64,000 bases of DNA from Anodontia alba (Eukaryota; Mollusca; Bivalvia; Lucinida; Lucinidae), in NCBI GenBank assembly GCA_964016985.1, contig OZ024835.1:62150714-62214713 (forward strand). Reading direction: 5' to 3'. The position numbers and the translations under genes are program-made. Under the pieces are notes generated by a model, which was not told the DNA's origin, did not search any database, and saw only the letters and a list, made by a program, of their open reading frames with translations. Below, piece after piece: positions 59,001 through 64,000 of the stretch (positions within the stretch are counted from its first letter, which is position 1; every line of letters starts with the position of its first letter).

Positions 59001-60160
59001 ACAAAGTCTGGATATGATTACAAAATTGTTGATAAGGACTTTAACCCTTACCTCAATTTACTGTATTTACCAATAAAATTGAGACAGACTGATTGGAGGA
59101 GACAGTGTAGACCCTGATTAATCTGCCTTAAGGATCAGTTAACCAGGGTCTACACTGCTTGCCATTCTGTCACAATGATTTAGACACCATGTCAGGTTAC
59201 TAAATAGGCTTATTAGCTCACTTCAGCACAGTGCTCCTACACCCTCAGACTAATTTCAATCAAACTTCACAGGACTGTTGCCCAGGTTACTCCCTACCAG
59301 AATAGCTAAATCGGTTGTGCTCCAATGAACAGGATGGTTATATAAACCAAAGATAAAAAAAAAATTCTTTAAATGACAACCTAAATATAACTAGATACTT
59401 TATGGTACTCAGATGACTGATACAGGGCCATCTTAGCCCTCTTGTTCAAGTTTTAGAACAGGTATGGAATGGAGGCTGAATATTTGGGGAAAATAGCATT
59501 AAAAAAACACGCCTATTCAAATAAATAGAAAATTTTACCTCCAAAACCTGAAAATTTTCAGACAAAAAAACTGATATTTTTCATATTTCTGCTCAAAGCA
59601 CAGATTGTCAGTACTTGTTAGAACTGCCTCAGCAAGGTGGTTCTAACCAGTACCCACAATCTATGTTTTTGAGCAGAAATAAGAAAAATAATGTGTACCT
59701 CTGTAAACCCCTGTTTTACTTTATAAAAGTGGGGTTTAAGAGGCATGTTTTGCTGATGGGAAAAAATTTGTACACCAAAGTTGCCAAAAAAATGGCATAT
59801 GCAAACGGTGCAAACTGAAGAAGCAGTCTGATCAGGGTCTACATTGTTTGCTTTTCCACAAAGTATTTTAAAAAAATAACTGCATTAAAAGCAAAATTTA
59901 GACAAAAAAGTATTAAATAATGCATTCAAATTTTATGACATTTATCGTATCATTTCTTCTTTGTTACAGTACTAGATTTCAAAAACATGAATGTGGAAAG
60001 TGTTAAACTTAATGAAGCAGCAAAACGAGAACTGTCTAAGCAAGAGGCGGAAAAGAAGCGAGAGAAGGACAAACAAGATAGAGAGGCACAAAAGCAAAAA
60101 CAAAAGGATAGAAAGGAAGCAGAGAAGAAACGAACACAAAAAGGAGAAAGAAAAAGATAA
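49845..60160 (+). CDS. CCDC43: CCDC43 orthologue, complete five-exon coding region (214 aa)
   Basis: Joined exons: 49845-50015, 52994-53084, 56521-56649, 57805-57867, 59970-60160; 645 nt with consistent phases (0, 1, 1, 1). Starts MAASLEGFETWLTEKL, which fits the FGSWLD-type N-terminal helix of CCDC43; a middle segment TEEEKARKAAILAAYSAV matches the conserved EEEKQRKAALLAQY region; then acidic/glycine linker SGATGG. The last exon is a charged coiled coil (KRELSKQEAEKKREKDKQDR) ending KKRTQKGERKR, the family signature. The human protein is 224 aa, so length agrees. Molecular function is poorly defined. The start ATG is preceded by AAA and is the first in frame. Confidence 0.93.
50016..50478. 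other. intron 1 of CCDC43, no repeat recognised
   Basis: No hairpin or exon signal seen. Confidence 0.5.
50479..50690. repeat. MITE, family D copy (core 2, inverted)
   Basis: ACTGTATTTACCGTAAGTAT to CCTAGGGTTATTTTGG; hairpin tip shortened. Confidence 0.8.
51109..51335. repeat. MITE, family D copy (core 2, inverted)
   Basis: ATCATATTTATCCTTAAGTA to ACTTAGGGTTATTACAG. Confidence 0.78.
51357..51595 (-). mobile_element. tRNA-headed SINE (type iv)
   Basis: Minus strand: GTGGTGCAGTGGTAAAGCGT (A box) and GGTACCGGGTTCGATCCCCA (B box), body, and an (ATT)n tail at 51357-51379. Confidence 0.82.
51712..51872 (+). mobile_element. type i SINE, 3' fragment
   Basis: AAAGACTAAGCCTGCCTAGG, GTTGACTGGGTCGTAAAACT. 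Confidence 0.7.
51946..52166. mobile_element. Tigger-like MITE, family K copy 4
   Basis: CACTACAACCTCCATATTAC to AAAGAGGTTGTGGTG; inverted pair ATAGACTATATTGAAAAAT / complement. Confidence 0.82.
52311..52542. repeat. MITE, family H copy 3 (core 2, inverted)
   Basis: GCCAATCACAACAATTGTTG to TTGATGTTATAAGGGTTAA; tip GCTTCTCTAGGAGCAGTC. Confidence 0.85.
52543..52993. other. CCDC43 intron 1, no feature recognised
   Basis: Short open frame 52730-52918 has no family motif or splice context. Confidence 0.5.
52994..53084 (+). CDS. CCDC43: CCDC43 exon 2
   Basis: Acceptor TGTTTTCAG, donor GTTAGT. EEGQEGLCEELLRKWEQFFG; ends in phase 1. Confidence 0.9.
53176..53470. repeat. two degraded family T copies
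   Basis: CTTAGCACTCTGGGTAAAAT and TCCCAGAAAATAGGTTTGAT, then TTTTCTGGAAAAATAAGAAA. Confidence 0.6.
53471..53878. other. CCDC43 intron 2, no feature recognised
   Basis: Only a short (AT)n run near 53660. Confidence 0.5.
53879..54310. repeat. family D copy (core 2) split by a B element
   Basis: CACCGTAATAACC | B element 53890-54101 | AGTATTGGGACAGATAGGCC to CAGTACTCAGGGTTAATACG. Confidence 0.82.
53890..54101. mobile_element. MITE, family B copy 7, hairpin half-deleted
   Basis: Complete CAGGGCCCAGTTGTTCAAAG ends, but only one arm (GCAAAAGCTACTCACATTTT) of the central hairpin remains. Confidence 0.85.
54408..55211. repeat. large Tigger-like element (CC) with a core-2 hairpin
   Basis: TAAAATTCCGCTATTAAAGA at left and ATAGCGAAATTTTACTGG at right. 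At 55039-55105 a core-2 hairpin GGAGACCCAGATCACACTGC / GCAGTCTGATCTGAGTC. A 163-bp relative without the core is at 63789. Confidence 0.7.
55418..55655. repeat. two degraded family A copies in tandem
   Basis: TTCTTATTTGTCCTTAGAAA ... GTTCCAGATATTCAAGG, then TTTTCTTATTTCTCCACAAA cut by family P. Confidence 0.65.
55655..56012. repeat. foldback element, family P copy 2
   Basis: GCACACCAGGTAAGGCTG, ACCCTGGGATATAATTTC, TGACGTAATTAAACGCCAC, and TAAAAATCTGTCCCTCGCG / AGGGATTTTTCTG, CACCCATGATAGATCCTT. Confidence 0.75.
56289..56435. repeat. family A copy (core 1), near-perfect hairpin
   Basis: CTCCAGATAAGAGGGAGTAT, AAAAACATATGTTGTGGGTA, tip AGAAGCACCTCCTGAGGTGC. About 85 bases upstream of CCDC43 exon 3. 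Confidence 0.85.
56521..56649 (+). CDS. CCDC43: CCDC43 exon 3
   Basis: Acceptor ATTTTGATAG. LAEHLSDILEHQKIESVKPK then TEEEKARKAAILAAY. The donor is weak: GTGAAG after TCAAGTG (chosen, phase 1) or GTAGTT at 56665-56670. Confidence 0.85.
56690..56936. repeat. MITE, family H copy 4 (core 2)
   Basis: TTAACCCTTAAAACGCCAAG to GGCAGTTTAAGGGTTAA; tip GCTCCTCTAGGAGCAGTCC. Begins 40 bases after CCDC43 exon 3. Confidence 0.88.
57010..57300. repeat. J-type hairpin followed by a family D fragment
   Basis: GCAAAGGTGCTGATCAGACT / AGTCTAATCTGCACCTTTGC, then ACCCTTAGTATTCATACAGA with a shortened core-2 region. Confidence 0.65.
57314..57405. repeat. family A right half
   Basis: GGCACTTCTAATGAGTAACT, CATGGAGAAATAGGAAT, GGGTTGAAAAATGCCTGAAG. 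Confidence 0.65.
57607..57765 (-). mobile_element. type i SINE fragment
   Basis: GTTTGTGTTGAGGTTTTATG, GGCAGGCTTAGTCCTCTAAG; inverted, truncated. Confidence 0.75.
57805..57867 (+). CDS. CCDC43: CCDC43 exon 4
   Basis: DEEADDVSGATGGAAGGKGD; donor GTAAGT. Acceptor is CAGAG with the second AG used (57805), or the first AG (57803) if exon 3 uses its later donor. Confidence 0.82.
57951..58196. mobile_element. Tigger-like MITE, family O copy 2
   Basis: TCGAGGGTTGATCACAAGAC to TCTTATGCTCGACCCTCAA; TA before the left end and after the right end; centre GTGCCATTGCTCGTATGAGC. Confidence 0.85.
58199..58375. repeat. family A copy (core 1)
   Basis: ACATATGTTGTGGGTACTCA, tip TAGAATGGCCTCACTGAGGG; right end TTATCTCTAGCTATG. 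Confidence 0.75.
58437..58950. repeat. family A copy (core 1) split by a SINE
   Basis: CATAGCTCAAGATAAGATAA to CTTCTAATGAGTA, then after the SINE TAATGAGTAACACAACATAC and CATCTTATCTAGACCATAG. Confidence 0.85.
58559..58867 (-). mobile_element. full-length tRNA-headed SINE (type i) in a core-1 hairpin
   Basis: Minus strand: head GCCTCGGTGGCGCATTTGG, B-box-like GGATTCGACCCTG, tail CAACACAAACAAACA. TAATGAGTA is duplicated at 58550-58558 and 58868-58876. Confidence 0.92.
59058..59205. repeat. family D fragment (core 2)
   Basis: GACAGTGTAGACCCTGATTA / AACCAGGGTCTACACTGC, tip CTGCCTTAAGGATCAG. Confidence 0.65.
59505..59745. repeat. family A'' copy (core 1)
   Basis: CTCAAAGCACAGATTGTCAG / CCCACAATCTATGTTTTTGAG with tip GAACTGCCTCAGCAAGGTGG; right arm AAACCCCTGTTTTACTTTAT. 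Confidence 0.75.
59970..60160 (+). CDS. CCDC43: CCDC43 exon 5 with TAA stop
   Basis: Acceptor TTTGTTACAG. LDFKNMNVESVKLNEAAKRE then the Lys/Glu/Arg coiled coil, stop at 60158-60160. Confidence 0.95.
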
Positions 60161-60254
60161 CAGAAATTGAACATTGTAGTTTAGGTATATGTATGTCTGA
60201 AAACCGCTACAGATTAGGAGCTGCTTTTCACCTGTAATTGTTGATACATGCATA

Positions 60255-60840
60255 TTTCTTGTTTCTTCTAGAAAACATATATTGTAAGTACTCATTAGAA
60301 GTGCCTCACTGAGGTGCTTCTAATGAGTACCCACAACATATGTTTTCATGAAGAAACACAGTCCACGCTTGTTATCTTGAAGTTCAAGGCACTCTCTGAA
60401 ATACTTAGAGGTATCAGTATCTTGATATATAAGATATGCAGAATTAAGGAAAAAATAAATCCATCAACCACATTAAACAAATGAATATCTAATTTGACCC
60501 TGAAGTTAGAGATATATTGAAAATATTGTTGAAAAGAGGTGAAATTGCTCTTTAGGAGCAATTTCTCCTCTTTTCCACAATATTTTGTTACTTCTTGTTA
60601 GATTTTCATGTTAAAACATGGACTATATTTTCACTTCGAGACAAGTGGTTATGGTAAATGTCCGAAAAATTTCGAACAATATTAAATAATTTCAATTCTT
60701 GCTGTTCGAAATTTTAGAAATTATGATTTGCTAAAAAATTGACTTTTCGAAATTTTAGAGATAAGCGAAGTTGAGAAAACGAGAGTTGACTGTAAAAGAG
60801 AAATATTTTTCAGTACCCCCTCTTTTTTTAGAGCTATGTT
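60255..60840. repeat. family A copy (core 1) split by an M element
   Basis: CATATATTGTAAGTACTCAT hairpin at 60270-60348; M copy 4 follows; AGAGAAATATTTTTCAGTAC and TTAGAGCTATG resume at 60797. In the CCDC43 3' UTR or just beyond. Confidence 0.75.
60359..60792. mobile_element. Tigger-like MITE, family M copy 4
   Basis: CAGTCCACGCTTGTTATCTT to AACGAGAGTTGACTG followed by TA; inner hairpin AAAGAGGTGAAATTGCTC. Carries AATAAA at 60454-60459. Confidence 0.82.
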
Positions 60841-61472
60841 AATACCCCAACCCCAACTAGACAAATAAAGAAGGCTCTTTGATTTACATGTACATAGCCA
60901 GAGAAGACTAAAACCAGCTCTTGATTTAATACAGATTAGCACAGGGGCTAAGTGTCTGTTTTGTATCCGGGAGCTTAATTTCCAATTGAGTAATAATTCT
61001 GGCTCAGAATATCATGGGAGAATATATCTCATTCAGCTAAAACTGGACAGACAATATGAATAATTTTCAGTGAGAATTTTTAGCAAAATCCTTAAATGAT
61101 GAAATTTTGCCTCCCATTTAGCAAATTCCCAAGTAGATTATTGGCAAAAAAACAAAAAAGGAAAAACAACAAAAAAAGAAACCCCTCAAAAAACAAAAAA
61201 ACAACAACAAAAAACAACAACAAAAAACAACAACAACAACAACAACAAAACAAACAAACAAAAAAAACCCAAAAGCCAAAAGAGTGAATTTCTCAAAATC
61301 TCCCACGAAGTAATCCCTGCATACTTAAGGCTTTAAAACTGGTATTAACTGCTGTTTCCCTTGGTTCTCAGAATTTAAAAAGTAGAGTTAAGAACCAGAA
61401 CACAATATAGTGTTATAAGAGTAGAATATGATGTTGTGTGCCTAGGGTATGATATTTCTGTGAGGCAGCACT
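60841..61472. other. no gene seen; A-rich and (AAC)n tract
   Basis: 61150-61270 is an AAC/AAACA low-complexity run; the frames through it are not coding. Confidence 0.7.
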
Positions 61473-61687
61473 GTTAACCCTAGTCCTACTGAATGAATTA
61501 AGATACCACACTCATTTCTAATTTTCAGCCAATCAGATTACTTTATCCATATTGTTGATATAAATTCACATACAGAATGACAAACAGTGCAGACCCAGAT
61601 CAGTTGGCTTCTTCAAAAGCCAGCTGATCTGGATCTACACTGTTTGCAAAGGCAGGGTGTATCTGGATTCAGAAGGACAAGGGTTAA
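61473..61687. repeat. MITE, family C copy 6 (core 2, inverted)
   Basis: TTAACCCTAGTCCTACTGAA to AGAAGGACAAGGGTTAA; tip GTTGGCTTCTTCAAAAGCCA. Confidence 0.87.
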
Positions 61688-62330
61688 TGTGAGCATTGAA
61701 CTCCCTGCTTCATCCAGACACAGTATGATTGAAAGATTGTTGAAAAGGACATTAAAGTTTGCTAACAGAGCCAACTTTGATATAACCTCACTTTTTGTAG
61801 TCTGAAATTACTATTTCCAGATGAAATTAAGCTGCCCCTAGTTTGCTATAAATGCTTCTGAGGAATTTGCAATAAGTATTATAGGAAAAAATATTGTTTA
61901 AGTATGTAGTTTCCTAACTAGGCTACGTAGCCAAGTTAGATCAAAGGAGGCAAAAATGTTATCAGTTAAGTAGTGATTATAATCTAATTACTTCTAAAGT
62001 TTTTTCATATATGTTTAGTTTTATATATTTTTATGGTAAGCATGTATATTTGTTTCTGAATATTTATGCAGATTCTTCTGAACATCAGTGAGAGCATAAA
62101 TTATATTTGTAAACCTTAGAGTATTAGAATACTTATTTTAATTAAATTTATGGACAATATAATTATCAAAACAGCAGTCTGGGAAAATCAGTTTGAAACA
62201 AAAGTGATGCACCTGTGATTTTTCTTATATCAAAATTAGCTCTGTTAGTAACCTTTATGCATGAATAACACAAACAAAGAAACAAATATTCCTGTTGGTC
62301 TGATTATAGTGTGCACTGTCCAGTAATCCT
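61688..62330. other. no gene seen
   Basis: AT-rich DNA with no recognised element. Confidence 0.5.
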
Positions 62331-62541
62331 TTAAGTGCCAAGCAAAACAGAAGCAGACGACAGTCTAATTTTTTTTAAATATTATTTTTCAGAGAAAATA
62401 AGGATTGACATTTAATGTGAATTGTCTGCTAAGCAGACAGTGAATTGTCTGCTGAGCAGACAATTCACATGAAATATCAAGCCTTATTTAAAAAAAAAAA
62501 AGAAATCAAAATGTCTGCTGCAGATGTGATTGGCACTTTTT
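62331..62541. repeat. MITE, family E copy 3 with doubled tip
   Basis: TTTAAGTGCCAAGCAAAACA to GATGTGATTGGCACTT; GTGAATTGTCTGCTRAGCAG is repeated in tandem inside the hairpin. Confidence 0.8.
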
Positions 62542-62559
62542 AAAAATTTCTTAATGCAG

Positions 62560-63262
62560 TGAAAAACTTGTATGCACACTATCTCTTTAACCAGTTTCTG
62601 GAATTTGATCAAACTAGCACAGATACATCATTAGGACCGGGAAAGAAGTTGTTAGATTTTGTGACCATGTCCTTATTTTCAAGGTTATTACATGGTAAAG
62701 ACTGAAAGTGAGCCTTGTGTGCACTCTATCTCATGAATCAACATGGAATTTTACCAAAATAACACAAATACATCACTGGGATGGCAAAAAAAAAGTGATT
62801 AGACTTTGGTGACCGGTATCTCAATTTCAAGGTCACATCGGCATGTTGAAACACATTTTGATAGAAAAAAAAAAACAAATTTGTGTGCGCACTATATTTT
62901 GAATCAGTGGCTGGCATTTTAAGAAACTAGCACAGATATGTCATTAGGACATGGGAAAGAAGTAATTAGATTTTGGTGACCTTGACTTCATTTTCAAGGT
63001 CACTACATTATAAAGACACAAAAAACGAGCTTTGTGTTTACTCTATCTCATGAATTAATTGATAGAACTTGACCAAGCTACATGTAGCACAGATACGACA
63101 TTGGGATGACAGAAAGAAGTGATTAGATACAGGTGACCTTGTTCTCATTTTCAAGGTCTTACTGGCACTTAGAAAATCAAATTTTTATAGCAGAAAAGCT
63201 TTTGTGCGCACTCTCTCTTGAACCAATGGCTGGAATCTGACCAAAATTGGTTCTCATTGTGC
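62560..63262. repeat. diverged tandem repeat, about 4.5 units of roughly 150 bp
   Basis: Each unit carries GTGYGCACTCTATCTC, TAGCACAGATACATCATT, AAAGAAGTGATTAGATTTTG and GGTGACCTTGACTTCATTTT followed by CAAGGTCAC. Confidence 0.82.
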
Positions 63263-63388
63263 TACTTGGGTGAATGTACAAATCAATGTCATCCATTTTG
63301 AACAATAAGGTGTCTTAAGCCAGTGTTCTAACTGGTCATTACTGTGCAAGGGGTATCTAATAAGCATTACTTACTGACTTTTTCATTG

Positions 63389-63616
63389 TTAACCCTAGTC
63401 CTGCTGAACCCGGATATGTCCTGCCTTTGGAAACAGTGTAGGTCCAGATCAGTTGGCTTCTAAGAAGCCAACTGATCTGGATCTGCAGTGTTTGCCATTA
63501 AGCATGTGAATTTATATCAACAATCTGTACAATGTACATTGTATCAAGTAATCTGATTGGCTGAAAATTAGAAATGGATGTGGCATCTTAATTTATTCAT
63601 CAGGACAAGGGTTAAA
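63389..63616. repeat. MITE, family C copy 7 (core 2)
   Basis: TTAACCCTAGTCCTGCTGAA to CATCAGGACAAGGGTTAA; tip GTTGGCTTCTAAGAAGCCAA. Confidence 0.88.
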
Positions 63617-63786
63617 CCATAAACTCCTTATAACATGATCCCTCAGATCCAAAGAGAAAACCCTGTTAGCTAAACAACTTCATTGTATCCAAACAAAATG
63701 TCTAGATTATATAGAAAAATGACCATAATCTATACATTTATGTTTGGATACAACACTTAGGATCACCTTATTAAAAGGTTCCAGTG
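63617..63786. mobile_element. Tigger-like MITE, family K copy 5 (degraded)
   Basis: CATAAACTCCTTATAACATG to ACCTTATTAAAAGGTTCCAG; shares the TA at 63787-63788 with the next element. Confidence 0.7.
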
Positions 63787-63788
63787 TA

Positions 63789-63951
63789 CAGTAAAATTCC
63801 GATATAAAGCCCACCATTGGGACTGTTCATCTTTAATTAAAGGGTCAGTGGGTGTAGAAAACGAAGAAAGAAATAACTAAAGCCTAAAAATGCAGTTCTT
63901 ATTAGAGGAAAGGCATTAATTTTTGTTGGTCATAATAGCAGAATTTTTCTG
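63789..63951. mobile_element. Tigger-like MITE, family CC short form (no core)
   Basis: CAGTAAAATTCCGATATAAA to ATAATAGCAGAATTTTTCTG, TA on both sides (63787-63788, 63952-63953). Confidence 0.82.
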
Positions 63952-64000
63952 TATTTTTGTTTTCATATGACTTGATGCTGAATGTTTATTTTGTACTTAC

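Noticed and set aside
59950..60295. Ser/Phe/Leu-rich minus-strand frames
   Set aside because: Antisense of the Lys/Glu-rich last exon of CCDC43.
61096..61306. Lys/Asn- and Phe/Cys-rich frames
   Set aside because: Translation of an A-rich/(AAC)n tract.

Overview
This is animal nuclear DNA. It has long introns, GT/AG-bounded exons of metazoan genes, cut-and-paste transposons, tRNA-headed SINEs and very many short palindromic elements. The low CpG content, the mix of SINE families and the density of foldback MITEs suggest a mollusc, most likely a bivalve; that is an inference, while 'metazoan' is firm.

Only two host genes are visible, both on the plus strand. From 223 to 20217 lie the last eleven coding exons of a gamma-syntrophin gene. 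They start inside the PDZ domain and run through the PH region to the stop codon; the 5' exons lie upstream of the window. From 49845 to 60160 lies a complete five-exon CCDC43 orthologue of 214 codons. No host exon was recognised between them (20.2-49.8 kb) or after 60.2 kb.

Two transposase genes lie on the minus strand. A mariner-type element (10139-11101) with TA duplications carries an in-frame internal deletion that removes most of its catalytic core. A pogo/Tigger-type element (about 46151-49180) carries a long, apparently intact DDE transposase reading frame with a C-terminal C4HC3 (PHD-like) zinc finger. The window also holds two 5'-truncated LINE tails, at least five kinds of tRNA-headed SINE, and two minisatellites.

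Most of the remaining DNA is MITEs. I grouped them by their ends into working families with provisional letters: A/A'/A'', B, C, D, E, F, G, H, I/J, K, L, M, N, O, P, R, S, T, BB, CC. Many are nested, so relative ages can be read (for example L inside N inside D near 21-21.8 kb).

The most unusual feature is that families with unrelated ends share one of two palindromic cores. Core 1 contains CATATGTTGTGGGTACTCAT. Core 2 contains CAAACAGTGTAGACCCAGAT. Within both cores the two hairpin arms change together from copy to copy. One family (BB) is present both with and without core 1. This looks like a mobile or exchanged hairpin module rather than ordinary MITE descent. A 45-copy, 33-bp minisatellite just upstream of a syntrophin splice acceptor is an amplification of the end of a core-1 MITE.
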